This document shows positions 26,738-35,257 of a DNA stretch of 64,000 bases, piece after piece; position 1 is the stretch's first letter, and the number at the start of each line of letters is the position of its first letter. The DNA is from Sarcodiotheca gaudichaudii (Eukaryota; Rhodophyta; Florideophyceae; Gigartinales; Solieriaceae), in contig JAUKVZ010000008.1 in assembly GCA_032355985.1 (NCBI GenBank), positions 62,001 to 126,000 on the forward strand. The letters are read 5' to 3'. The notes under the pieces were generated by a model. That model had not been told where the DNA came from. It saw nothing but the letters and a program-made list of their open reading frames with translations, and made no database searches. The translations under genes and the position numbers were made by a program.

Positions 26738-28216
26738 TCAGGAGCCGGCGAGTTCCTGCGAGAGCTTCTGCAGCGCCTCGCGCTCCTGTCGCACGTTCTT
26801 GTAGCTGATCTGCTGCATGGCGATGCTTGATGCGAGCTTGATCGCCTCGGCGGCGGCTTCGGCGTCGCGATCGTTTTCCGCCTTGCCCTTGAGCGCGAGC
26901 ATCAGTGCGTAGCGCAGCTCCAGGCCGAGATCGTCTGATGGCGCATTGTGATTGGCCAGTGCCGTGCGCAGCATTTCGACGGCTTCCGACTGCCAGCCAA
27001 GCGCCTGGAAGGAGCGTCCGAGATAGCTCTGGACATGCGTGCGATTCTTCGGATCGTTCTGTGCTTCCTGGAAGAACTGGATGGCGTCTTCGTATTTCTC
27101 AAGGTCGAAGTATCGCCGGCCGAGCTCGTACTTCAGCGCAAGATTGGTCGGATACGCCTCGACGCGAAGCTGCAATTCCTGGATCTCGAGTTCGGCGAAC
27201 TTCTGCTTTGCTTCGGCGTAACCAGTGACGAACTTCTCGTCGGCGCCCGGCGCTTCGGCGCGTTCTCTGAGCTTGGCAAGCTTGCGCTTGGCGACCTTGA
27301 TGCGGATGTCGCCGGCGCCCTGTCGGAAGCGGAACTCGCGGGACTCTTCATATGCTTTGAGCATGATTTGATAGGCGGTCTTCAGATCGTCCGGCTCGCC
27401 TCGATCCTGCAGCGCCTTGGTGTACTTCATGATGGCGGCGGTGTCGTCCGGGCGTGACTCGTAATCGAGGCGGGCTTCGTTGATGACGCGATCAACGGCG
27501 CTCTGGCCCTTGGCCATAGACTCCTCATCCATCAGGCGGCGCTGGGCGTCGGCGTCCTTGATATTGGCGCGGAAGCTGCCGCCTTCGGTTGTCTCGTACC
27601 CGCCTTTGCTCATGGCGGCCTGTGCTGAGAGATTTCGCACCTGGGCATCGAGCGGTCCGTCGGATGGATCGAGGGTGAGCGCATCCTGTCCGGCGGCGAC
27701 GGCGAGATCATAGATCTCTAGCTCGATGAACTGATCCTTGAGCTTGACGAACTGATCCTTCTTCGGTTTGGCGCGAGCGGCGCGAAGCACACGCTCGCCA
27801 ACCCAGTAGGCGGCCTCGGACAAGTCGAGCTTGCCAAGCGTCTCGATTGCTTTGATGCCGGCGGCCGTATCGGTCGGCTTCGTGCCCCAGCTCAGCAGTG
27901 CGACAGCCATTCGATCGACGGGCGTCTTGCCTTCGAAGGTCTTCATCTGATCCTTCGTCGGCCCCGGCTTGCGGGCGCCCTTGAGCTGCTGCTGAGCAGA
28001 CGCGTAAAAGGATTCCAGCGCATTCATGCTGGAGGGATCCTGGCGCAGGCCCTGGAGCCAGAGGGTGACGGCGTAGTCGTAGTTCCCGGCCTCATGCATC
28101 GCGCGGGCGTGGCCGAAGAACTTGGCCGCCTTCGCGGCGTCGAACTCGGGCGCCTTGGCGTCGGCCTTCGTCTCCGGCGCGGCGTCATCGCTCTTTTTCT
28201 TATTGAACAGCGCCAA
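26738..28216 (-). CDS. TPR-repeat protein
   Basis: 492 residues, no signal peptide, with a low-complexity charged N-terminus (KKKSDDAAPETKADAKAPEF) followed by TPR-like helical pairs, clearest in ALKYELGRRYFDLEKYEDAI and VQSYLGRSFQALGWQSEAV. The start codon is TTG with GGAG 6 bases upstream. Probably a cytoplasmic scaffold; partner unknown. Upstream of kdsB in a likely two-gene operon, and divergent from def. Confidence 0.75.
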   Translation of the reverse strand: MALFNKKKSDDAAPETKADAKAPEFDAAKAAKFFGHARAMHEAGNYDYAVTLWLQGLRQDPSSMNALESFYASAQQQLKGARKPGPTKDQMKTFEGKTPVDRMAVALLSWGTKPTDTAAGIKAIETLGKLDLSEAAYWVGERVLRAARAKPKKDQFVKLKDQFIELEIYDLAVAAGQDALTLDPSDGPLDAQVRNLSAQAAMSKGGYETTEGGSFRANIKDADAQRRLMDEESMAKGQSAVDRVINEARLDYESRPDDTAAIMKYTKALQDRGEPDDLKTAYQIMLKAYEESREFRFRQGAGDIRIKVAKRKLAKLRERAEAPGADEKFVTGYAEAKQKFAELEIQELQLRVEAYPTNLALKYELGRRYFDLEKYEDAIQFFQEAQNDPKNRTHVQSYLGRSFQALGWQSEAVEMLRTALANHNAPSDDLGLELRYALMLALKGKAENDRDAEAAAEAIKLASSIAMQQISYKNVRQEREALQKLSQELAGS

Positions 28217-28349
28217 GTGGATCTCCAGGTGGGCGTTTCGGCGGGCGGCGTCCCTTCCAGATTCGCCCGAATCCCGTCCGGGATGCTACGGAATGGCTCG
28301 CCAGAGTCAATGGACGACGAGTCTCAACTGAGGACGTACACTCCGTTTC

Positions 28350-28910
28350 ATGGCTGTGGAAGTCGCCAATTTGCAGATCGTGATCTATCCGGCGGACGTC
28401 CTGCGGCAGGTCGCCGAGCCTGTCCCCGAGGTGACCGATGAGGTTCGAGAGGTCGCCGCACGCATGATCGAACTGATGCGTCAGGCGGAGGGCATCGGCC
28501 TTGCGGCGCCGCAGGTGGGTCTGGGCTGGCGGATGTTCGTCGCGGAGGTGCCTCCGGGCGAGGGTCGCGTGGCGGAGGGCGAAGCGCCCAGCGCGTGCCT
28601 GGGGCCGCAGGTGCTGATCAACCCGAAGATCGTCGATCCGGAAGGGGAGCAGGAGGGGCAGGAAGAGGGCTGCCTGAGCCTTCCGGACATTCTTGGTGAG
28701 GTTCGCAGGCCTCCGATCGTGAGCGTCGAGGCGCTTGGGCTCGATGGTGAGCCGGTGAAGCTTCGCGGCTCCGGCCTGCTGGCGCGCTGCTGGCAGCATG
28801 AGATGGATCATCTCGACGGCGTGCTGATTATCGATCGCATGACGCAGATGTCGCGCATGAAGAATCGCTCGGCCGTGAAGCGGATGGAGAAGGAGGCGCG
28901 CGTTCGATGA
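28350..28910 (+). CDS. def: Peptide deformylase
   Basis: 186 residues. Removes the formyl group from nascent proteins. All three signature boxes are present: GIGLAAPQVG, EGCLSLPD and the metal site QHEMDHLDGVL. Followed 13 bases later by fmt, so the enzymes that add and remove the formyl group are made together. Confidence 0.97.
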   Translation: MAVEVANLQIVIYPADVLRQVAEPVPEVTDEVREVAARMIELMRQAEGIGLAAPQVGLGWRMFVAEVPPGEGRVAEGEAPSACLGPQVLINPKIVDPEGEQEGQEEGCLSLPDILGEVRRPPIVSVEALGLDGEPVKLRGSGLLARCWQHEMDHLDGVLIIDRMTQMSRMKNRSAVKRMEKEARVR

Positions 28911-28923
28911 AAAGGGGGCCGCG

Positions 28924-29856
28924 TTGAAGCTGGTCTTCTTCGGCGCCGGCGCCTTTGGCGTTCCGACGCTGTCGCGCCTTTTTGATGAGCACGAAGTCGC
29001 CGGCGTGGTCACGCAGCCGGATCGACCCGCCGGACGCAAACGCGTGCTCACGCCGACGCCCATTGGCGCACTGGCCGATGGCGCGTGCCCGATCTTCAAG
29101 CCTGAGAATGTGAACGAGCCTTCGGTGCTGGAGGAGATCCGAGCGATTGAGGCGGATGCGTGGGTCGTGATTGCGTTCGGGCAGAAGCTTTCGCAGGCGC
29201 TGCTGGCGGAGCGATTCGCGATCAATCTGCATGCGTCGCTGCTGCCGCGCTGGCGTGGGGCGGCGCCGATCAATCATGCGATGATCGCCGGCGACGCGAT
29301 CACCGGAAACAGCATCATCACGCTTGCCGATCGGATGGATGCAGGATTCGTGCTCGGTCAAAGCGAACGCTCGATCGAGCCATTGCAGACAGCCGGCGAG
29401 CTGCACGATCTGCTGGCGGCTGACGGACCGGCGCTGATGCTCGATGTGCTGGCGCAGCGGGCGGCGGGGAGTGAGTCATATGCTGAGCAGGATGAGTCGC
29501 AGGTGACGCTTGCGGGCAAGCTGAGCCGCAAGGATGCGTGGGTGGATTTCACCCGGCCGGCGGATGAATGCCGCGCACGGATCCATGGCCTGACGCCCTG
29601 GCCGGGCGTGACGCTGCGGGTGGACGATTCGCCCATCAAGGCGCTTCGTGTGGAATCCATCGAGCCGCAGGCGGAAGAAGAAACGGGGCGTCTGACTGAT
29701 GTGGACGAGGGGCTGATCGCGTGCGGGGGCGGCACGGCGCTGCGGCTGCTGGAGGTGCAGGCGCCGGGCGGGCGGCCGATGTCATGGGAGTCGTACATCC
29801 GTGGCAGGCGGCCGGAGCAGGGGGCGATCGTCGCGTCTGAGTCGAAACCATGCTGA
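28924..29856 (+). CDS. fmt: Methionyl-tRNA formyltransferase
   Basis: 310 residues. Formylates initiator Met-tRNA with 10-formyl-THF. N-terminal Rossmann fold FFGAGAFGVPTLS, the catalytic region SLLPRWRGAAPINHAM with the following D-G segment (AGDAITGNSIITL...MDAG), and a C-terminal OB-like domain. The start is TTG with AAAGGGGG just upstream. The 3' end overlaps the next gene by 7 bases. Confidence 0.96.
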   Translation: MKLVFFGAGAFGVPTLSRLFDEHEVAGVVTQPDRPAGRKRVLTPTPIGALADGACPIFKPENVNEPSVLEEIRAIEADAWVVIAFGQKLSQALLAERFAINLHASLLPRWRGAAPINHAMIAGDAITGNSIITLADRMDAGFVLGQSERSIEPLQTAGELHDLLAADGPALMLDVLAQRAAGSESYAEQDESQVTLAGKLSRKDAWVDFTRPADECRARIHGLTPWPGVTLRVDDSPIKALRVESIEPQAEEETGRLTDVDEGLIACGGGTALRLLEVQAPGGRPMSWESYIRGRRPEQGAIVASESKPC

Positions 29857-30401
29857 CGTTGTGGGATCTCATTCCGAGAAAGCGCAAGCCGCGTCCGAAG
29901 CGTCGGGCGGCGCCTGCGAAGCCTGCCGCGCCTGCGCGTCGGCAGCCGACGCCGATGCAGCGCAAGTACGAGCGGGTGACGCGGGAGTCGCTGGCGGCGT
30001 ATCAGGTGCGGGTGCGCAAGTGGCGCACTTCGATGAGCGGATGCGCCTGGGAAACGCATGGCAGTGATGGCTCGATCGGGCGTCTCATCGAGGCGCCGAA
30101 GCCGAAGGGGCCGATGTCAGCGGCCGTGTTTCTCCATGAGATCGGTCATCACGCGATCGGCTTCAATCGATACCGTCCGCGCTGTCTTGAGGAGTATCAC
30201 GCGTGGAAGTGGGCGATTGAAGAGATGGAGCGTCAGGGATTGAACGTGACACCGAGCGTGCGCAAGCGCATGCATGATTCGATGCAGTACGCGGTGTACA
30301 AGGCGCGCAGGCGCGGACTCAAACGATTGCCAATCGAGCTTGTTGAGTTCGCTCCGGACCTTACTCCGCCACCGGCTCCGGGCACTGACCCCAGAAGCTG
30401 A
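29850..30401 (+). CDS. Small HEXXH-motif protein (putative zinc metallopeptidase)
   Basis: 183 residues: a very basic Pro/Ala-rich N-terminus (residues 9-35), then a core with FLHEIGHHAIGF and, about 15 residues later, CLEEYHAWKWA, which could supply the third zinc ligand. No signal peptide or membrane helix. The ATG overlaps the fmt stop, giving a def-fmt-HEXXH operon. A role in N-terminal protein processing is possible but is inference from position. The last 41 bases overlap the convergent gene ending at 30361. Confidence 0.7.
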   Translation: MLTLWDLIPRKRKPRPKRRAAPAKPAAPARRQPTPMQRKYERVTRESLAAYQVRVRKWRTSMSGCAWETHGSDGSIGRLIEAPKPKGPMSAAVFLHEIGHHAIGFNRYRPRCLEEYHAWKWAIEEMERQGLNVTPSVRKRMHDSMQYAVYKARRRGLKRLPIELVEFAPDLTPPPAPGTDPRS

Positions 30402-31947
30402 GAACGCTGGCGATGCCGAGCGCCTCGTAGGGCTCCTGCCAGAAGCTCAGCACTTGCGCCAGGTCGAGCGCATCGACGAAGCCGTTGTCATCGAAGTCCC
30501 ATGACTTGCAGTCTTCAGCCGGCGTCGGTCCCTGCGTGGCGAAATCAATATGTGACTCGGCGCCCGGCAGGAAGGGCAGCAGGCTGCCGGTGACGGGCAT
30601 GGGGGGCGCATCGGCTGTGAAGCGATAGTTGTAGAGCGTGCCGTAGCGGAGCGCATTGGCGTTGGCGTTGTCCGCGTGCTCGGATGTGGTCCATCGCATG
30701 GCGCCGCCGAGATGCTGACCCGGCCAGTCGGTTCCGTCGTAGATCTCGCCGCTGTGATAGTCCGCATCGTGAAAGCCGACGTTCGTGATCGTGGCATCGC
30801 CGGGCGTCGGAACAATGAAGCCGCGGCAGGCGCGGTTGGAGTTCATGTTGTAGACGGCGTACTCGTAATCCCAGGTGCCGTCCATATTGTCGGTGACGCG
30901 GCAGCCGATGATGAATCGGCCATCGCCGGGCACATCGACTTCGGTGATCTCGACTGCGGGATCGAGCGCCTTCCATGCATGAATGGCGGCTTCCTCGGCG
31001 ACCGTTTCCGCCATCGCCGGGAAGAAAAAGCTGTAGGCCTCATTCGATCCATTCCAGAAGACCTCAACCTCGCGATAGGAGCAGTTGTTGAGGTTGGTGG
31101 CGACGAGGGTTTCGTCGGCGCTGATGTAGAAGCCTTCGACGAAGTAGCGCGCGCCGGTGTTGTCGGGCGGATGCAGATCGGTGTTGGGGATCTGGATGCG
31201 GCCGCGCAACGTGGAGTTGCCCTGTGGCAGCGCATGCATCAGCGGGAACTCGCCGGTTGAGGGATTGACCTCGGAGCGCGGGCCGAGCAGCGACGAGATG
31301 GCGTTGAGGCTGGCTGAATAAGGATCGGAGCAGCCCGGATGAAGCATTCCCGTGGACTCAGGCGTGGGATTGAAGCACTCACTGCAGAAGTCTTCATTGA
31401 ATGCGGAGAAGCCGTGCTTCAGCCAGGACATGCCGATCTGCTCGAATCGACCATCCTTGTACTTGAAGGCATTGGCGCCGATGACGGGATGATCCACAGT
31501 GGCGCCATTCCACTCGGCGGCGGTGTCGCCCATATTGCAAGCGGTTGTGCCGATGGTGAAGGCGGTGATGTCATCAACGAGGCCGTGCCGTTTCACTTCC
31601 TGCAGATCGGCGACGACGAGATCAGGCCCCGTGAGCCCGCGCTGGTCGCAGTCTTCACAGTCCGGATCGAATGAAGCTGAGGCGCTTGTCGCTGGCTGAA
31701 GCGATTCGGCGTACGCGAGCCAGGCTTGCGCATCCTCTTCGTGCCCGGCCTGGCGCAGGGCCAGTCCGAGTCGCTTAGCGATGACGCGATCACCCGGCGC
31801 AGCTTCGGCAGCCTCGACCAACGCGGCAAGCTGGGTCGCCAACCGCTCTTCGGCGGCAGCGCCGGCGAATTCGCGAGCGGTGAGTTCCGATGCCAGTAGC
31901 GCCGCGGCCGCGCTGCATGCAACGCCCGCCAGAACAAATCTTCTCAT
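30361..31947 (-). CDS. Secreted protein with C-terminal dockerin-like motif
   Basis: 528 residues with a signal peptide (LAGVACSAAAALLASELTA). The N-terminal part is helical and TPR-like, then a Cys-rich segment (FDPDCEDCDQRG) and a large unrecognised domain that looks beta-rich. The C-terminus has one clear calcium-binding-like repeat, WDFDDNGFVDALDLAQVLSFW, and a degenerate second one ending in SFWGQC. This tail is shared with other secreted proteins in this window. Function unknown. Confidence 0.8.
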   Translation of the reverse strand: MRRFVLAGVACSAAAALLASELTAREFAGAAAEERLATQLAALVEAAEAAPGDRVIAKRLGLALRQAGHEEDAQAWLAYAESLQPATSASASFDPDCEDCDQRGLTGPDLVVADLQEVKRHGLVDDITAFTIGTTACNMGDTAAEWNGATVDHPVIGANAFKYKDGRFEQIGMSWLKHGFSAFNEDFCSECFNPTPESTGMLHPGCSDPYSASLNAISSLLGPRSEVNPSTGEFPLMHALPQGNSTLRGRIQIPNTDLHPPDNTGARYFVEGFYISADETLVATNLNNCSYREVEVFWNGSNEAYSFFFPAMAETVAEEAAIHAWKALDPAVEITEVDVPGDGRFIIGCRVTDNMDGTWDYEYAVYNMNSNRACRGFIVPTPGDATITNVGFHDADYHSGEIYDGTDWPGQHLGGAMRWTTSEHADNANANALRYGTLYNYRFTADAPPMPVTGSLLPFLPGAESHIDFATQGPTPAEDCKSWDFDDNGFVDALDLAQVLSFWQEPYEALGIASVLSFWGQCPEPVAE

Positions 31948-32138
31948 GACCCTCTATCTCCCACCCTCAAAAACGCGCGACATTCGGCGGAGCAGGCGCC
32001 TTCCACCATCGCGCCTGCCTCGATGTTATGACTCACATGACCTGCCGGGCAAGGGAATTGTCGGTTCTGGAGGGGGGTATCTCCAAGCCCGAAAATACGC
32101 GCTCTGCTCGCTGCAAACGCAAGAAACGGGGGGTCCGA

Positions 32139-33224
32139 TCAGGAGAGCAGCGCGCGATTCTGTGCGACGTCCGAAACGAGCGCGTCGATATCTTCGGGCT
32201 CGGTATCGAAGCTGCACATCAGGCGCGCGATATTCCAGTCCGGATGGCCGAATGGGTAGTACTCGTGCCCGAGCCTCTGAAGTTCTGTGCTGAGCGCCGG
32301 AGGGAACTGCGCGAAGACCGCGTTTGCCTGCACGGGAAAGCGGATCGTCACACCTGTTTCGGTGAGCCTGGATGCGAGTCGCTGGGCCATGGCATTGGCG
32401 TGCGCTGCATGCCGCAGCCAGGCGCCGCTTTCGATTGTGTGCGCGAAGGGCGCGCTGACGAAGCGATGCTTGCTCAACAGCGCCCCGAAGGATTTACGCA
32501 GGAAGGGCAGATCAGCGGCCGCCCGGTCAAATGCCTTGCCGTCGCCCTGACGGAAGAAGACGATTGCTTCTCCCATCGCCAGACCATTCTTTGTGCCGCC
32601 GAAGGAAAGCGCATCGATGCCGACGTCGGAGCCCAGTGCGCGCGGATCGCAGCCGAGCGAGGCGACGGCATTGGCGAATCGGGCGCCATCAATATGAACC
32701 CGATAACCAAGGGTGTGCGCCGTGTCGCTGAGAGCCTTCAGCTCGTCCGGTGTGTAGACCTCGCCGAACTCGGTGGCGTTGGAAAGCGTCAGCACACCGG
32801 GCTGCGGCTGATGCACATCGCCTCGGCCGGTGACGGCGGCGCGCTGCACATCCTGCGGCGTCAGCTTGCCCGCGTCCGTCTCGATCGCCGTCGTGCGGCA
32901 TGATGTCAGGCGCTCGGGCGCCGTTGACTCATCGTCGTTCCAGTGACTCCAGTGATGGCACAGGACGCGCTGCCACGGGCGGGTCAGTGCGGCGACGGAA
33001 AGCGTATTGGCGATCGTGCCCGTCGCGACGAAAAAGACGGCGATGTCATTGCCGAAGAGCGCCCTGAAGGCGGCGGTCGCGCGAGCCGTTTGCGCATCGT
33101 CGCCGTAGGCGGTTTCGTGACCGGCCTGCGCGGCGAGGTTGATGGCCTCCAGCGCCTCCGGGCAGACACCGGCGTTGTTGTCGGATCGAAATGTGCGTCG
33201 TGCTGATTCCAATGTGTGCATCAT
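32139..33224 (-). CDS. Threonine-aldolase family PLP enzyme (beta-eliminating lyase fold)
   Basis: 361 residues of fold type I PLP enzyme: FRSDNNAGVCPEA at the N-terminus, VATGTIANTLS around the cofactor phosphate, HIDGARFANA with the PLP aspartate, and the Schiff-base lysine in SFGGTKNGLAMGEA. L-threonine/L-allo-threonine aldolase (glycine plus acetaldehyde) is the best guess; related lyases share the fold. Its ATG overlaps the stop of the upstream hydrolase gene (ATGA). Confidence 0.85.
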   Translation of the reverse strand: MMHTLESARRTFRSDNNAGVCPEALEAINLAAQAGHETAYGDDAQTARATAAFRALFGNDIAVFFVATGTIANTLSVAALTRPWQRVLCHHWSHWNDDESTAPERLTSCRTTAIETDAGKLTPQDVQRAAVTGRGDVHQPQPGVLTLSNATEFGEVYTPDELKALSDTAHTLGYRVHIDGARFANAVASLGCDPRALGSDVGIDALSFGGTKNGLAMGEAIVFFRQGDGKAFDRAAADLPFLRKSFGALLSKHRFVSAPFAHTIESGAWLRHAAHANAMAQRLASRLTETGVTIRFPVQANAVFAQFPPALSTELQRLGHEYYPFGHPDWNIARLMCSFDTEPEDIDALVSDVAQNRALLS

Positions 33225-34396
33225 GGTGTGGGAAGCATCGGCGTCTCTTCGCCGGCACGAATCTGCTTGACAACATCGTCAGCAAGTTCATTTGGAATCG
33301 GAAGCGTGAGGTTGTATTGCGTAATCCGCCAGTCGCCATCGATCTTGCGCAAAGCGCCCGTGCCGCGGCATAGACCGAGTCTCTCGTTGGAGAGCGTCTC
33401 GTCGAACCATGCGGCGTCTCCGGTTTCATCGATGAAGATCGCTCGCTTCAGCGGTGTGTATGTCCAGGCGCTGTCGCCACGGAAATGGGGCGCCGCAAAA
33501 TCGCGGAACTGCTCGATCGTCCAACGTTCGCCGGCGTCTGTGCCCAGGAAGATTGCTTCGGGCGCAAAGAGCGAGAAGTACGTCTGCTCATCAGCAGTGG
33601 CCGCGGCGGTGTGAAGCGCCGTCAGCGCTTGACTGGCGCGCAGGGCTTCATCAGAAGGCTGCGGGAAATCGCCTCGGCGGCTGTCGAGCTTGTCCATGAT
33701 GACGACCGTCGACATGGAGGAGAGATCATGCCCGGCGTCAGGGAAGACGCGGACGCTGCTTCGAACGCCGTTTTCGAGCAGGCGCTCCTCAAACTGCTCC
33801 CGCCGTTCGTTCCACGCGGTGTCGCGCCCGCCGGCGAAGAAGTCGAAGGTCATGTGCGTCGCATCTTCAAGCCTTGCTGCGGAGCGCGAGTGATACGGAA
33901 TACCGGGGAAGACGACGACGCCGTCGGCCAGATCCGGGTAATAGGCGGCGATTTCAATCGCGCTTTGCCCGCCGGAGCCGCCGCCGGCGAGGTACACGGG
34001 CGCATCATCATCGATCGGATAACGCGAGCGCACATGTTCGACGAGGGGCGGGACGAGCGCATGCGTCCCTTCGTGGAGGGAAACGCCTTCCCAGGCGGCG
34101 GGGCTGACGACGATCCAGTGGCGCTTGTTCGCTTCCTTCTCGAACTTCTCGATCGTCCTTCCCACATCCTGAATCGCCTGGTCGCCTGACGGCAGCAGGA
34201 CGAGCAACGCATAGCGTTCGGCGGGGTCGAGATCGTCTGGAGCGGCGACGGCGTAATCGAATGTGTACGACCGAGAACCATCAGTCATCTCGATCTGACG
34301 GAATGTGATTTCCGCGATCGCAGGGCCGGCGCAGGCGGCGCAGAGTGCGAGGGTCACGATCGATTCGGCAAGTCCGGGCAGGCGGAATGTGTACAT
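33221..34396 (-). CDS. Secreted alpha/beta hydrolase fused to an NTF2/SnoaL-like domain
   Basis: 391 residues. Signal peptide (LAESIVTLALCAACAGPAIA), then an esterase-like alpha/beta hydrolase with nucleophile elbow AGGGSGGQSA and a probable catalytic His in PDAGHDLSS. The C-terminal 130 residues resemble an NTF2-like fold of the SnoaL/DUF4440 type (SQALTALHTAAATADEQTYF...). The ATG at 34396 has GGAG upstream; the frame stays open 230 codons further but that part is antisense to cobB. Substrate unknown. Confidence 0.75.
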   Translation of the reverse strand: MYTFRLPGLAESIVTLALCAACAGPAIAEITFRQIEMTDGSRSYTFDYAVAAPDDLDPAERYALLVLLPSGDQAIQDVGRTIEKFEKEANKRHWIVVSPAAWEGVSLHEGTHALVPPLVEHVRSRYPIDDDAPVYLAGGGSGGQSAIEIAAYYPDLADGVVVFPGIPYHSRSAARLEDATHMTFDFFAGGRDTAWNERREQFEERLLENGVRSSVRVFPDAGHDLSSMSTVVIMDKLDSRRGDFPQPSDEALRASQALTALHTAAATADEQTYFSLFAPEAIFLGTDAGERWTIEQFRDFAAPHFRGDSAWTYTPLKRAIFIDETGDAAWFDETLSNERLGLCRGTGALRKIDGDWRITQYNLTLPIPNELADDVVKQIRAGEETPMLPTP

Positions 34397-34489
34397 GGGT
34401 GCTACTCTCCGTAATCGTCTCTTGAAGAGTGTACCGAGCTTCGGATCTGCGGATTCCCGATCCGATGCGCCGCATGCGCTTGAGTATCT

Positions 34490-35251
34490 ATGGATGCTGA
34501 CGCCCTCCAATCCGTCGCAGCGTTGCTCGCGCAGTCGCGCGCCGTGGTCGCGATGACGGGCGCCGGCGTGTCCGCCGAGAGCGGCGTGCCCACGTTCCGC
34601 GATGCGCAGGAAGGGCTGTGGGCGAAGTACGATCCGATGGAGCTGGCGACGCCCGAGGCCTTCGCGCGCGATCCGGAGTTGGTGACCCGCTGGTATGACG
34701 CGCGCCGGGTGCGGCTGGCATCGTGCGAGCCCAATGAAGGCCACCAGGCCCTCGTGCGCCTGGCCGCGACACTGCAGGAACGAGGGCACTCCTTCACGCT
34801 GATCACGCAGAATGTCGATCGGCTGCATCAGCGCGCCGGCAGTACGGGAGTCATCGAGCTGCATGGTTCTTTGCAGCAATGGCGATGCGCAAAGTGCGGG
34901 GAAACGAGCGAGGAGCTCGGCGAGGCGTTCACGGAGTTTCCGCCAAAGTGTGCGGCATGTGATGGGCTGAAGCGCCCGGGTGTCGTGTGGTTTGGAGAGG
35001 CGCTGCCTGAAGACGCGATGATGCGCGCTGATGACGCCGTGCAGGCGTGCGACTTGTTTCTGTCGATCGGCACGAGCGCCGTGGTGCATCCGGCGGCTGG
35101 ATTTGCGTATGTCGCACGGATGAATGGCGCCCGCGTCGTCGAGATCAATCTTGATCCGACGCCCATTTCAGGCATGGTCGATATAGCGATCCAGGCGCGC
35201 AGCGGTGAAGCGCTGCCGTCGATCGTGGAGATGGCGTTCGCGACGTCCTGA
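34490..35251 (+). CDS. cobB: Sirtuin NAD-dependent protein deacylase (CobB type)
   Basis: 253 residues. NAD motifs TGAGVSAESGVPTFRD and TQNVDRLH, catalytic His in ELHGSL, and a zinc ribbon CAKC...CAAC. The WYDARR segment supplies the Tyr and Arg that let class III sirtuins also remove succinyl and malonyl groups. Divergent from the hydrolase gene; its stop is 6 bases from the convergent S9 peptidase gene. Confidence 0.94.
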   Translation: MDADALQSVAALLAQSRAVVAMTGAGVSAESGVPTFRDAQEGLWAKYDPMELATPEAFARDPELVTRWYDARRVRLASCEPNEGHQALVRLAATLQERGHSFTLITQNVDRLHQRAGSTGVIELHGSLQQWRCAKCGETSEELGEAFTEFPPKCAACDGLKRPGVVWFGEALPEDAMMRADDAVQACDLFLSIGTSAVVHPAAGFAYVARMNGARVVEINLDPTPISGMVDIAIQARSGEALPSIVEMAFATS

Positions 35252-35257
35252 GGGCGC

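Noticed and set aside
34397-35089. N-terminal extension of the alpha/beta hydrolase
   Set aside because: The upstream 230 codons are antisense to cobB; the signal peptide begins at 34396.
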